This document shows, piece after piece, positions 1 through 11,479 of a stretch of 64,000 bases of DNA (its first letter is position 1; every line of letters starts with the position of its first letter). The stretch lies in contig CM066033.1 in assembly GCA_033557465.1 (NCBI GenBank), forward strand, positions 14,757,080-14,821,079. Direction: 5' to 3'. Below the pieces are notes generated by a model. The model ran no database searches, had not been told where the DNA came from, and saw only the letters and a program-made list of their open reading frames with translations. The translations under genes and the position numbers were made by a program. The stretch comes from Ichthyophis bannanicus (Eukaryota > Chordata > Amphibia > Gymnophiona > Ichthyophiidae).

Positions 1-2344
1 GTCTACTGTGCTGGAAATGAAAGACAAAGAAGAAGTGGTGTTGAATTTATAATTAAGAAGAAACTTGCAAGAACTGTAATGAAAAACAGTGCAGTCAGTG
101 ATTGCTTAATTTCTTTGTGTCTATGAGGAATGCCTTTCAACACAACTATAATTCAAGTATATGCCCCAACAACAGCCGCAGAAGAGAATGAAATTGATGA
201 GTTCTATAAACAAGTACAAGCTGAAATTGACAGAACATGCAAACAGGATATCCTGATAGTCATGCAAAGGTTGGCAACAAAGAAGAAGGCAAAATGGTTG
301 GAAACTATGGACTTGGCAACAGAAATGAAGCTGGAGAAAGACTGATAGAATTCTGCAAGACCAACGATCTATTCATCTCAAACACCTTCTTCTAGCAACA
401 CAAGCGGCGACTGTACACATGGACTTCACCCAATGGATGGTACAAAAATCAAATTGACTACATCTGTGGAAATCAATGATGGAAATACTCTATACCCATC
501 AGCAAAGACAAAACCTGGAGCTGACTATGGTACAGATCACCATCTACTAGTATACAAACCCAAGCTAAAGTTGAAAAAGGTCAAGCCACTTATGAAAGTA
601 GCAAAATATGACCTTGAGAATATACCACTGGAATTTAAAGACTACAAAATTGATTTGCTGCTTTAGATACAAATGACAGAGCTCCAGAAGACTTATGGAA
701 GACAGCAATAAGGCTGTGTTTGGAAGAAAGTGAGAAGTCTCTATAAAAGGTGAAAAAGCAAAAACGGTCAAAATGGATCACTGATGAAACTCTGAAAATT
801 GCCCAGAAACGAAGAGAAACTAAAGTCAAAGGAGAAAGAAAGGCAGTCACAGAATTCAGAGATCTTCAACGTGCAGAAAGACAAGACAAGGAGAAGTACT
901 ACAATGACACATGACAGGAAATAGAAGCAGAAACTATTAGAGGAAGAACAAGATTGGCTTTCCCATAGAAGTATTACAGCAATCTGATACAGCTGTTACC
1001 ATACTTACAAGGAAATTTGGAAGAAATATCATGGCCAACTGACTGGAAAAGATCTATGTTTATACCAACACTAAAGAAAGGTGATTCAACTGACTGTAGA
1101 AATTATCGCACAATCGCTCTGATCCCACATGCCAGCCAGATTCTACTGAAGATTATTCAACAGAGACTACACCATTCCTGGAACGAGAACTACCTGAAGT
1201 GCAAGTAGGTTTCAGGAAAGGGCGAGGATTGAGAGACATCATCATGGATATAAGATGGATCCTTGAAAAGACTAAAGAATACCAAAAGGATATCTATGTG
1301 TACTTTACAGCAAGGCTTTTGACTGTGTAAACCATGAGAAACTCTGGGCCACATTAAGAAGCATGGGTGTACCAGAAAACCTGATTGTTCTCGTGCACAA
1401 CCTTTACATTGATCAAGAAGCAACAGTTCAAACGGAACAAGGAGAAACAGAATGATTTAAAATCAGCAAAGGTGTAAGGGGGCATACTTTCCCCCATCTG
1501 TTTAATTTATTTGCAGAACAAATCATCAGAGAAGCAGGATTGTATGAAAACAAGAGAGGTGATTTAAGATTGGTGGAAGACTCATCAACAACCTTCACTA
1601 TGCTGATGATACGACATTACTGGCTGAAAATGAAGACGATCTGAAACATTTGCTTCTCAAGATCAAGGAATAGTCTTAAAATGGGCCTACACCTTAATGT
1701 AAAGAAGACAAAAATCATGAAATAATGAACAACTGTATCCTACTTGGATCAACTATCAATAAAGAAGCAACCAGCAGTCAAGAAATCTGACGACGCATGG
1801 CTCTTGGTAGAATGGCTATGAAGGACTTAGACAAAATTCTCAAGAGCAGAGATGTCTCTCCATACAAAAATTCAACTTGTTCAAGCCATGGCATTTTTAA
1901 TAATGTCATATGGATTCGAAAATTGGACAGTGGAAAAGACAAGACAGGAAGAAAATTGGTGCCTTTGAATTATGGTGCTGGTCACAAATACTGTGTATAC
2001 CATGGATTGCCTGAAGAACAAATCAGTCAATACTAGAGATCAAACCTAAGCTTTCTTTAGAAGCTCAGATGACAAGACTTTGACTTTCATACTTTGGACA
2101 TGTCATGCGAAGAGAGAGATCATTAGAGAAAGAGAAAGACATCATGCTTGGCATAGTAGAAGGTCAATGCAAATAAGGAAGGCCAGCAATGAGATGGATC
2201 AATGGAATAACAGCAGCTATGGGTGCCATTCTGTCAACAGTGAGCCGCCTTACTGAAGACCAAACACAGTTTAGAACAACTATCCTGAAGGTCGCCATGA
2301 GTCGACACTTAACAATAACAACAACCGATAACCAGATTAATATG
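1..2344 (+). pseudogene. RTE/BovB-like LINE, endonuclease-RT remnant
   Basis: The translated segments follow the order of an RTE-clade LINE polyprotein. An AP-endonuclease piece with the phrase PFNTTIIQVYAPTT lies near 130-345. A KTKPGADYGTDHHLL segment lies near 500-550, and an RT-entry segment with DWKRSMFIPTLKKGDS and NYRTIALIPHAS near 1017-1208. The C-terminal tail phrases GHVMRRERSLE and MRWINGITAAMG lie near 2095-2215. This order and wording match what I know of BovB/RTE elements. The frame is broken by many stops and shifts, so it is dead. The 5' end lies outside the window. The 3' end is marked by a short ACAATAACAAC-type repeat near 2308-2330. The clade call is from memory of the family, not a search. 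Confidence 0.85.
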
Positions 2345-2431
2345 AATAAAATATGACATCTAAAATGCTTGTATGTAAATGCTAGAAGTCTTAAAAAAAA
2401 AAAAGATGGGAGAGTTAGAATATATAACACG
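2345..2431 (+). mobile_element. CR1-type LINE, 5' piece left of DIRS A
   Basis: The translation contains YVNARSLKKKKDG, the usual opening of the CR1-type endonuclease domain. The sequence stops at the terminal repeat of DIRS A. The same kind of endonuclease resumes after 10608 with GYKLYHNDRAQ. I infer one LINE copy split by the DIRS insertion. Confidence 0.6.
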
Positions 2432-3030
2432 AAAGGAGTAATTAGAGCTTACCTGCTAATTAGCGTTCCTGAAGGAACTCCAGTCCAGTCCCTTTCCTCT
2501 GGGTTGTGCTCCCCTTTCAGCAGCTTGGAGACCGAGTATGTCATCCTTTTGATGACACTGGAGTATATATACCATTGGCACTTCCCACCACCTCCAGTAT
2601 CCTATTGACAAAGCAAACGTAACGGGGAGACAATGAAACAGAGTAAAACTAAAAACTCCACTAACTATAACTAACCGGAAAAATTGTAAACCATTCTTAA
2701 CCTTTCTCCTATCACTATTCATACTACCTCCCCCTTAACCCCAGGAGGATTTCCCCACCTCCCTGAAGAAGAGGAGGAGGCTTACCTGAATCATAATTTG
2801 CCCCCCAAAAGTCTCAGGACAGGGAGCACCCGCTGGTCCATTCTGCCGCTCTGAGTCCACCCTCTTAGCGATGAGTCTTCTGAAAGGGAATAACACTATC
2901 GCATATAACCTCTTCGGGCCGAAGACGCCACTTTGCAGAAACCTGGGTGGGATCAGGAAATGGACTGGACTGGAGTTCCACCAGGAACGCTAAATTAGCA
3001 GGTAAGCTCTAATTACTCCTTCCTAAGCGT
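2432..3030. repeat. DIRS A terminal repeat and internal complementary region
   Basis: Bases 2432-2625 recur inverted at about 10430-10608; shared words include GATGACACTGGAGTATATA and CCAGTCCAGTCCCTTT. Bases 2940-3030 are in turn the inverse of 2432-2490: AAGGAGTAATTAGAGCTTACC reappears as its reverse complement near 3000. This triple arrangement is the DIRS end structure. Confidence 0.75.
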
Positions 3031-3073
3031 CCCTCTATTCTGGTCCCTTTTCTCTGGGATGTAACAGAGCATT

Positions 3074-4510
3074 TCAAAAATGGGAGGGACCCGCGATACC
3101 GGACCGAAGAGCTGCTCCCCTAACCTCAGCATCTCCGGCTGCCTGACCATCTAAGCGAAAGTACTTGGTGAATGTATGCAGGTAGGCCGACGTAGCCACC
3201 CTACAGATGTCTAGCGGCGGAACCAGACTGAATTCCGCCCACGAGGCCACCTGCGCCCGCCGCGTAGAATGAGCCCTGAAAACTCCCAGCATGGGTCTTC
3301 TTTTCAGAATGTACACCGTAGCAATGGCTTCCTTAATCCATCTGGATATTGAAGCCTTGGCTGCCGCCTCCTCTTTCTGTGGTCCCCCAAACAAGACAAA
3401 CAAACAAACTGATCTACGAAACGCTACCATCCTGTCAATATAGTGCTTCTGGACCCTGCATACATCCAGTCGGTGCACACGAGCATCCATTGTCCTGCGC
3501 TACTCCTTTGAGTAGGCCGGAAGAGAAACCGGTTGATTCAAATGAAAGGGGGAGACTACTTTGGGCAAAAAGGAAGGTACCGTCCGCAGGACCACCTTTT
3601 CCTTGAAAAAGCTCATGCATGGAGGCCAACATGAAAGTGCCAGGAGTTCCGAAATTCGTCTAGCTGAACAGATCGCGACCAAGTACACTGTTTTGAGGGT
3701 CAAGTCCTTCAGGGAGGCTCACCCTATCAGCTCAAAGGGATTCCCAGCTAGTGCATTAAGCACGAGATTGAAGTCACAAGGAGGAAGTGAGGATCTTTGC
3801 TGAGGCCGTAAACCTCTCACCACTTTAAGGACCTGCCCGACGTCTGGGTGTACCCCTAGTGACTTACTTTGAACATTACCCCGGTAACAGGCAATAGCTG
3901 CTAGCTGCACTCTTAAGGAACTGGCAGCCAGGCCTTTCTGAAACCTGGCTGTAAGTCCAAGACGTCCGGCACAGAGACCGCCATAGGCCTCTTTTCCTGG
4001 ACCACACACCAGCCCTCAAAGATGCACCAGACTCTCACATAAGAGACGGCTAAGGGGAGATATGATAGAAGTCTACAAATTAATGAACAGAGTGGAATGC
4101 GTCAACGTAGATTGATTGTTTACATTATCAGAATATAGAAAGACTAGGGGACATGCAAAGAAGCTACAGGGTAAACTATTTAAGAGAAATAAAAGAAAAT
4201 AATAAGTTCCTGGAGGAAATGTCTATAAACCATTATTAAAAGGGGGACCCAGGACATCAATGCTTAACCAGAATACAAACATTGTGGAACCTGTGTCTTT
4301 TGGGGAAGCTGCTAGGTAAGTATGACCTAGATTGGCCACTGTTGGAAAGATGATGCTAGGCTTGATGGACTTTGGTCTGACCCAGTATGGCATATCGTAT
4401 GTTCTTATGAGAGACAGGTCGAACGCTTCTGCACATTTAGTAAGGTCGTGATCATCATCCTGGAGTACCCACGCTTTTGCAGCTTTGCCCTTTCAAGAGC
4501 CAAGCCGTAA
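3074..4510 (-). pseudogene. DIRS A tyrosine recombinase, broken
   Basis: Minus-strand pieces align by eye with the intact recombinase of copy C. LVAICSARRISELLAL (around 3640-3700) covers the first catalytic arginine. VVSPFHLNQPV follows, and FRAHSTRRAQVASWA with PPLDICRVATSA (about 3190-3280) covers the second catalytic block, where the usual H-x-x-R histidine is visible as HSTR. A piece with LRVQLAAIACYRG near 3890 belongs to the N-terminal core-binding part. The gene is split by frameshifts and by a CR1 3' end at about 4023-4412. The protein would have cut and rejoined DNA during integration of circular DIRS cDNA. Confidence 0.8.
4023..4412 (+). mobile_element. CR1-type LINE 3' end inserted in DIRS A
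   Basis: The reading [15 protein letters not shown] and the tail TTGGTCTGACCCAGTATGGC are the same as in the LINE ends at 17390-17850 and 58150-58830. Its orientation is opposite to the host DIRS genes. It is 5' truncated and has in-frame stops. Confidence 0.85.
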
Positions 4511-4841
4511 GCGAGAATCGACCCACCTGCGGCATCTGGACTGGACCCTGAATTAGGAGGTTGTCACTCACCGGATGTCACCAGGGGCAATCAGCCAGTA
4601 GCCTCACAAGGTCGGCATATCACGGCCTCCGTGACCAATCCAGGGCTATCAGAACTACCAGTCTCTGATGGGATTCTACGCTCTGGAGGACCCATAGAGG
4701 AAACACATACAAAAGCCCTTCCGAGGGCCATCTCTGAACGAGAGCCTCTAGGCCCTCCGACATCCTTTCCTTTCTTCTGCTGAAGAAGCGGCTTGCTTTG
4801 GCCGACCCCCATCTTGCCATGAGGTCCATGATGGGTGGACC

Positions 4842-6480
4842 TCACCGGTGTACCACCTGGTGAAACACTTTCTGACAGAGTTCCCATTCTCCATGAGGCA
4901 CCTTGACCCGGCTCAGGTAGTCCACCGTGACATTCTCTACCCCGGCTACATGCACCGCCGACAAAGCATGGAGATTGACCTCGGCCCAATCAAGCAGCCG
5001 CTGTGCCTCCTCCTCCAGGGGAGGAATGCTCGTGCCGAATGATATAGGCCACTGTAGTGACATTGTCCGAGAACACCTGGACTGCCTTCTGTCGGACCTA
5101 GCGCTCGAACGCTCTGAGCGCCAGTGCTACTGCTCGCATTTCTATCCTGTTTATTGACCACCAAGCCTCCGGGGCATTCCAGCACCCCTGGGCAAAGTGC
5201 CCCTCGCAGTGAGCCCCCCCAGCTGACCAGACTGGCATCTGTCATCAACTGAATCCACCAGAGGGACTCAAGGGGCATCCGCTGCTCCAGCTTCCCTGGC
5301 TGGAGCCACCAGTCCAGGGCTCTCCTGGTCACCGGAGGACATGGTAGCACCATGGACAAAGGCTGATGCTGATGAGACCAGTGACGGAGAAGGGATCACT
5401 GGAGCAGTCTCATGTGGGCCCTCGTCCAGGGTATGAGCTTGATCGTCGCCACCATGGTCCCCAGAACTTGGAGATAATGCCAAGCGGTGGGCACCCTCAT
5501 GGCCAGAAGCTGACCCACCAGACGCCAAAGCTCCCTCGTCCTCTTGACTGACAAGAACACCTTGCCTAAGCTGGTGTCAAACCTTGCCCCGAGATACTTG
5601 ATCTGGGAGGTAACCAATCTGCTCTTGGACAAGTTGATTACCCACCCCCGGCTCCTTAAGAGATTGACTACCTTGGTTGTTGCCTCTACACTCTCCTCCT
5701 TGGACTTGGTGTGGATTAACCAGTCGTTGAGGTACGGGTGGACCAGGATCCCTTCTTTGCGAAGAGCCGCTGCCACTATGACCATCACTTTGGTAAAGGT
5801 ACGAGGCATCGTCACCATTCCTAACAGTAATGCCTGAAACTGAAAGTGTCCCATAAGTACCGCAAACAGCAGGAACTTTAGGATGGGAAGGTGGACATAC
5901 GCCTCCGTGAGGTCGAGAGACGTTAGAATCTCTCCCTGCCATACTGCCACTATTACCAACCTCAGGGTTTCCATTGCAAAAGTGAGGAACCCTGAGACAA
6001 TGATTGACTCATTTGAGGTCGAGAATCGGACAGAAGGAACCCTCCTTTTTGGGAACCACAAAAGAAATGTAGTACCGACCGCAGCCGCACTGGCTTTTGG
6101 GAACTGGCATGACCGCTCCCAGGAGCAGAAGCTGCACCAAGGTTTCCTTTACTGCCGAGGCCTTGGACATGACTGTGCAAGGCGACTGCACAAACGATGG
6201 GGGATTGGTCTTGCCAGTTCGAGGGCATACCCCTCTCAAACCACCTCCAGAACCCATTGATTGGAAGTGACCCAATCCAAGCAGAGAAAAATCTGCCACA
6301 GGCGCCCCCCCTCCACCAGCCGGTCTGGGTCCCCTTCGGTTCATTGTGGCTTCCTAGGACCCGAGGTGGAGGAAGAGACCCCAAATCCCCTTCCTGCCCC
6401 CTGAAAATTTTGTCCTTTCGTGGGAAAGCGTCCCCTCTGAAAGGGTGTTGCGCGAACTGACCGAAACTTATGAAAGTCAC
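4842..6480 (-). pseudogene. DIRS A reverse transcriptase-RNase H, broken
   Basis: On the minus strand 5396-6061 is a 221-codon stretch with the RT motifs LTSLDLTEAYVHLPI, MPRTFTKVMVIVAA and YLNDWLIHTKS. The aspartate pair of YLDD is changed to ND. The upstream minus piece at 6009-6344 holds the RT entry segment with SFVVPKKEGSFCPILDLK. Downstream pieces at 4842-5359 include LMTDASLVSWGG and HAGVENVTVDYLSR-like words, which correspond to the RNase H aspartates seen in copy C. Frameshifts separate the three parts, so the enzyme is not made. Confidence 0.8.
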
Positions 6481-6559
6481 ACGTCTGAGACAGTGCAGGC
6501 CTCAGCGATGTGACTCTGTTTTGGTCTATCCTCTGGGAGCCTGCCTCCCTTAGATTCTC

Positions 6560-7863
6560 CCAGCTCCTTAACCAATTTTGTCCAGGTCCTTCCCAAACAA
6601 AAGCTTTCCCTTAAAGGTGAGCTTGCTGAGTCGAGCCTTAAAGGAACCATCTGCTGCCCAGTTGCGGAGCCACAGATAGCGACAGGCGGCCACCACTGAA
6701 GCCATATTCTTCGACAGACTCCTGATAAGCAGGGAGGTCACTCGGCAGCTGTAGCGGCTGAGACCATCGAAGGCAAGCCCTGGCCACCCAAGCCCTGCAC
6801 ACGAATGCCTGGAGAGCCAGGGCATTGATGTCAAAGGCTTGTTTAATAACGTGTTTAGCTTCCTGTCATGGGCATCCTTAAGGGCTGCACTGCCTCAACA
6901 GGGATGGTTGTCTCCTTGGTAACTGCCAACATGGCCGCGTCCACCCTAGGGACCGAAGTAAATCTCTTTCGTGTTCCGGCAAGGGGTATAATCGCGACAT
7001 GGACCGCACTCCCCTTAAGCCAGACTCCGGCTGGTCCCACTCCTCCTGGATCATCTGACGAAGCACTCGGTGAACTGGGAAGACTTTTTGTGACTTCCTA
7101 ACTGCCTGAATAAATGGATACTCCAATGCCTCCTCCTCTGCTGGGATACCTGCGGAGATATTGAGGGTCTTCAAGGACTCACTGATTAACGCCGGCAACT
7201 ATTCTCGGCGGAACACCCGAACAATCCTGGCGTGTTTCTCCTCCGGAATCTCGCCCTCTTTGAGCTCCTCCTCGTCCTCCCCCCTTTCCCGGTCCGAGGA
7301 CTCTTCCTCATGAGCCTCCAAACAAGGGGAGTGTAAAGCCACCTCACTCACCAGCCTAGTCCATTTCAGAGGCACCTCTGCGTCTTCCGGCTCCTTGTGG
7401 TCAGCTCCCCTTTTTGCCGCACCCTCCTGCGCTGGCTCCTGATCTAGTACGCTCTGTTGCTTCAGACAAAACCGTCTGTGCAGCAATATAACAAACTCTG
7501 GGATAAAAACCACCCCAGTGTCTTCCCCCCTTCCACTCCCTTCGAAAGGAGGGCCTGGGCTGCGGCAGAGGGAGAGCAGGATGATCTGATAGAGAAGGTG
7601 GCAGTGACCCAGACTCAACCATTGTGACCCCAGGTCCTGCCGATTCCTGGGAGAGGGCTAAAGGGGGTTCCTAGTCTATACTTGCTTGGATACCCTGGTC
7701 CAAGGACGCCGCTTCCATTACGCAGCCTCTGCACACTCCTGTCTCTGACATTGCTCCCCACTGGACGCCGGACACCAAACACTGCGGCCTCATTGACATG
7801 GTGTCTGGACTGCTCTGAGCCAACAGAATGCCAATGCACAGTCCTCAGGGAGTCTGCTGCCAA
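6560..7863 (-). pseudogene. DIRS A gag-like region
   Basis: Minus-strand open pieces at 6568-6834, 6878-7198 and 7199-7618 lie where gag is in copies B and C, upstream of RT. The piece at 7199-7618 is acidic (DRERGEDEEELKEGEIPEE). The next piece reads PEHERDLLRSLGWTRPC. Similarity to the other gag copies is weak by eye, so this rests mainly on position. A 19-base T-run at 7883-7901 borders the upstream side. Confidence 0.5.
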
Positions 7864-8038
7864 ACCTTGTTTCTGGACAAACTTTTTTTTTTTTTTTTTT
7901 TACCTCTAACACAATTGAGAAATAATGGATCACTGGACCAACAAGGACTATTAGCATCCCACTCCCCCAATTAATGGGATTCCGTGCCAACCAGCCCCGA
8001 AAGCACCCTTGAGACTCGGTTAAGAATCGGGCCTCCAG

Positions 8039-8376
8039 GTGCTGGTAGAGAGTCGTGGAGGATCGGAGCAGAACCAACAGCTCTTGACTGCCTGGATAGC
8101 TGCAGCCGGTGCTCGGCTTCAGCGTTTTTCCCCCCTTGTGCCTCAGGAAATCGGGCAGGCGGGCCCCGGGCACCTTCTTGTTGGCGGGGACCTCCACCTA
8201 TAAGAGCAGCCACCTCGCAGAGGTTCCCCTGTGCTGGTAGAGAGTCATGGAGGATCGGAGCAGAACCAACAGCTCTTGACTGCCTGGATAGCTGCAGCCG
8301 GTGCTCGGCTTCAGCGTTTTTTCCCCCCTTGTGCCTCAGGAAATCGGGCAGGCGGGCCCCGGGCACCTTCTTGTTA
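8039..8376 (+). promoter_or_regulatory. Tandem 192-bp 5' monomers of the ORF1-only L1
   Basis: The block starting GTGCTGGTAGAGAGTC at 8039 restarts at 8231 and stays almost identical to about 8376, after which the second copy diverges. The first monomer begins exactly at the target-site duplication. Tandem promoter monomers at the 5' end are known in mouse L1. A promoter role here is inferred. Confidence 0.7.
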
Positions 8377-8514
8377 CCAGGGACCTTGATATATATTTGG
8401 CTTCATGTGTTCATCGCGGAGCGTGTCCGCGGAGTGTGTTCGAAGGTCCTGCTCCTTTGGCGCTCCTTCGGCGATACTGCGGCTTTGTCTCGCTCCCTCC
8501 TTATTGTTGGCTAA

Positions 8515-9654
8515 GTGATGGGGAAACGGAAATCCAAGAATGTGGACAAGACCCCTGGAGCTGGAGCGGGTTTGGGAGAGAAACAGACTGGTCCACTGGA
8601 CAGGCATTTTATGCCAGTCCCCCTTGCGCAGTCTTCACCGGATGGAGTATCCCTTAATTCCAGTGGGCGATCTCCGCCTCCATTACCTGCACCTTTGCGA
8701 TCAATGGATTTGTCGGTTAGGCCACCTGAAGTCGCAAGTACAATTAAGTTACCAATGGTTTTACCTTCTCCTGTAAAATTGTTAAATTTAAATGTGGTGT
8801 CAGATGTTTCTCCTATCTCTGCTGAGGGTGACATAACCTTGAAAGATATTTGGTCAGTTTTACTTTCTATTGATAAAAAAGTTTCCTCTACCTTAAATGC
8901 GTTGTGTACCTTCTCTCAAGAGGCTGTCTTAACTTTTCAGCAACTTGATGAGAGGGCTAATTTTCTAGAAAAATCTGTTCAGTCTATGAGTTCTCAAGTT
9001 TCTCCTCTGGTAGCAGCACATACTGTTGCTGTTAAGAATTCCCTGGTTTTATATTCTCGAGTGGAGGCCTTGGAGAACTCTTTCTGTGCTTGCAACCTTC
9101 GGTTCCTTAATTTTCCACATACTTCCCTTTTGGCTCCTGGAATACTTTTAGAAAAGTATTTCAAAGAAATTCTTAATATTCAGGAACCGGTAGTTGTTTC
9201 ACAGGCTTATTATATTCTTGCTAGCAGTAAAAATGTTAACCCTCAGGAAGGAGAGATGGATGAAATAGTCCCGGTTATATCCAATCTAACTGCGTTTCTC
9301 GAGGACTCCACTGACAATGTTTCCACGCGTTCCACCTTATTAGTTACTTTTGCCTCTGTTGAGGTTAAGTCACGGATACTTCGAGCTTTTTTCAAGAAAA
9401 AGTCTGTTCCCTTTTGTGGACAGACTCTTAATATTTTTCCAGATGTTTCCCGTGAGACTCAGCTCCGACGGAGGCAATTCTTGGCCCTCAAACCCAAGGT
9501 GTTGACCCTAGGGGCCACATTTTTTCTTCGTTTTCCATGCAAATGTTTGATTGGGTATGAAGGGGTTTCTTATGTTTTTATGGATATATCTCATTTAGAG
9601 AAATTTGTAAATGATCGTTCAGGTGTAGGATCTGGAGATAAATCTGGTGATTAG
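8515..9654 (+). CDS. L1-type ORF1 protein, intact 379 aa
   Basis: This is an RNA-binding, chaperone-type protein that would trimerise and coat LINE RNA in the cytoplasm. The N-terminal ~110 residues are basic and Pro/Ser-rich and look disordered. Residues ~115-185 form a heptad-like stretch (QQLDERANFLEKSVQSM) expected to be a coiled coil. Next comes an RRM-like domain with RNP2-type NLRFLNFP near 195 and RNP1-type LLVTFASVEVKSRIL near 275. The C-terminal domain holds RETQLRRRQFLAL and FFLRFPCKC. A second, diverged copy in the window (11480-12749) shares these motifs. The frame is uninterrupted and starts 138 bases after the monomer array. No other gene in the element accompanies it. The L1 assignment rests on domain order and motifs. 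Confidence 0.8.
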   Translation: MMGKRKSKNVDKTPGAGAGLGEKQTGPLDRHFMPVPLAQSSPDGVSLNSSGRSPPPLPAPLRSMDLSVRPPEVASTIKLPMVLPSPVKLLNLNVVSDVSPISAEGDITLKDIWSVLLSIDKKVSSTLNALCTFSQEAVLTFQQLDERANFLEKSVQSMSSQVSPLVAAHTVAVKNSLVLYSRVEALENSFCACNLRFLNFPHTSLLAPGILLEKYFKEILNIQEPVVVSQAYYILASSKNVNPQEGEMDEIVPVISNLTAFLEDSTDNVSTRSTLLVTFASVEVKSRILRAFFKKKSVPFCGQTLNIFPDVSRETQLRRRQFLALKPKVLTLGATFFLRFPCKCLIGYEGVSYVFMDISHLEKFVNDRSGVGSGDKSGD

Positions 9655-9879
9655 ATGATAGGTTTTCCAATAGTGTAGGCTACAGCCTGGTTTTCTTTAC
9701 AAATAATTTATTTTCTTGTTAGTCTACCTGCACCATTTGATGTGGACTATATATTGTATTTTGTATCCTATTATTTGGTAATTTGTATCAATTTATTCTG
9801 TTCTATTTTCCTTCACTGATTTGGTGTATATTCACTATAAACACTCAATAAAAAAAAAAAAAAAGAATCGGGCCTCCAG

Positions 9880-10430
9880 TGGCAAATAAAAATGCGAAAA
9901 AAGAGCATGAACGCAACAGGCCTACCTTTTCCGACGCTGATCTTCCTTTCCTCTGCCTCCGACGCGGTAGCCCTGTTGCTAACATGTGGCCGGCGACCGT
10001 GTGTTCTACTTTTCCATGCAGTCTGCCGCCATGGCTCTCTGCTCAGCTGTTTCTTTCCTTGTGGCTTCTTAGAGTAGACTCTCCTGGCGATGCTGCTCCG
10101 CCCACGTGCTCAGCAGCCGCAGGGCTTCAGCACCGCAGCAGAACGGAACAGCAGGCAGCCCTGGCAGTTAAATTAAACTTCAAAATGGCTCCTCACCCTA
10201 GCAGGGATCGGCAACAGCCAGGTGCTGACAAACTCCCAAGAAGGCTGCTCCTGCTCTGCCGGAACGTTTAAGACAGGGCAAAAGAGAAGGGGGGGGGAAG
10301 CGGGTCCCTCTCTCACTCTTGCTCACACACCTGCCTGCCTGTCTAAAAGAGAGACCCAAGATAAGTTCCTTTAGTTTCTTTAATTATTTTTATCTTCCTA
10401 AATGTCTCTCCAGTAAGCCTAATCTCCTGG
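9880..10430 (-). other. DIRS A leader between L1 insertion and terminal repeat
   Basis: This is the continuation of DIRS A after the L1 insertion, GC-rich and without a convincing gene. A short G-run and CT-rich words occur near 10285-10330. It should correspond to the DIRS 5' leader read on the minus strand. Confidence 0.45.
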
Positions 10431-10608
10431 CTTACTGCTCCCTAACTGCTTGGAGACTGAGTATACTGGAGCTGGTGGAAGGTGTCAGTGGTATATATAC
10501 TCCAGTGTCATCAAAAGGATGACGTACTCAGTCTCCAAGCTGCTGGAATGGGAGCACACCCAGAGAAAAGGGACTGGACTGGAGGGACGCTTAAGAATGA
10601 GAGGTTAG
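10430..10608. repeat. DIRS A second terminal inverted repeat
   Basis: This is the inverse of 2432-2625. It includes GGTATATATACTCCAGTGTC and GAGGGACGCTTAAGAATGAG, which match the opposite end. CR1-type LINE sequence resumes immediately after it. Confidence 0.75.
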
Positions 10609-11199
10609 ATATGATTATCCTCCTATCTGATCTCTGAGATATCAATCAGTGGGACATTGTGATACTGGGTACAAATTATATCATAATGACAGAGCGCAAC
10701 CCCTCCCCCATTTTATCTACTCTGTTAGAGAGGGCTTTGAGTCATACAGGATTAAAATTTTGCAGGAAACAAAATACACTATAGAATCTCTATTGATTAA
10801 AATGCCATGTAAAAAGAGGAAGGCGATGGCATTGGGGGTGTACTACCGTCCTGGTCAGAATGAACAGATAGATGATGAAATGCTCAAAGAAATCAGGGAA
10901 GCTAACAAAAGTTACAATGCAGTAATAATTGTAGGTGATTTCATTTACCCTGGTATTAACTGGGTCACTGTCATGGCAGGACATGCTAGGGAGATAAAGT
11001 TTCTAGATGAAATAAATGACTGCCTCTTGGAGCAGCTGGTTAATTAACCAACAAGAGGGGAAGCCATTTTGGACCTAGTCCTTAGTGGAACCCAAGATCT
11101 GGTGCAAGAGATAAGGATGTTGGGGACACTTGGCAATAGTGATCATAGCGTGATCACGTTTGATTTAATAAATGGAGGAAGGACAGCAGGGAAATCCAT
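10609..11199 (+). pseudogene. CR1-type LINE endonuclease, middle piece
   Basis: Two adjoining open stretches (10649-11047 and 11069-11260) give an APE-type endonuclease of the CR1 kind. GYKLYHNDRAQP lies near the start, VYYRPGQNEQIDDEM in the middle, then AVIIVGDFIYPGINW (usual GDFN changed to GDFI). The end holds LVLSGTQDLVQEI and LGNSDHSVITFDL, where the catalytic SDH is kept. The frame breaks at a TAA after EQLVN. It continues from 2345-2431 across DIRS A and is cut again at 11200 by an L1 insertion. Confidence 0.8.
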
Positions 11200-11479
11200 A
11201 GTACTGCTTTTTCTTTTTTTAATTTTATTTATAGAGTTTTACAATAACAATCAAGCATAATCGCTTGTACAGAAAACAAAAACTTGCAAAGTAAACAATC
11301 AGTACAAAGAAAAATATCTTAGGAATCATACATACAAGCGCATGGTTAGCCCACAATAATGGGGGGGTCAGCCAGGAAAACAAGATACAAGGATAAGTGG
11401 ATCCTTGATCCAAAAGGAAAATTAATCAGGAATAAAGACAGAGGCGTGGGACAGAGATACACCAATATGATGAGAACAA

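Larger units (their letters stand above)
8039..9862 (+). mobile_element. Full-length ORF1-only L1-type element
   Basis: A perfect 17-bp target-site duplication, AAGAATCGGGCCTCCAG, occurs at 8022-8038 and 9863-9879. Between the copies are a 5' region of one full and one partial 192-bp monomer, one intact open frame (8515-9654), about 190 bp of 3' UTR and an A-run. No ORF2 (endonuclease-RT) is present. The unit therefore inserted as a complete short element, like the mammalian HAL1 'half-L1' arrangement, and was moved by enzymes from elsewhere. It lies in the DIRS A leader/gag region. Confidence 0.85.
2432..10608 (-). mobile_element. DIRS-type retrotransposon, copy A (degenerate)
   Basis: Read on the minus strand, gag, reverse transcriptase, RNase H and tyrosine recombinase remnants occur in that order from about 7860 down to 3074, which is the DIRS order. 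The ends are inverted repeats (2432-2625 and about 10430-10608). A further internal stretch near 2940-3030 is complementary to the terminal sequence, as in DIRS internal complementary regions. The genes carry frameshifts and stops. The RT motif reads YLND instead of YLDD. The copy contains a CR1 fragment (4023-4412) and an ORF1-only L1 (8039-9862). It sits inside an older CR1-type LINE. Confidence 0.85.
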
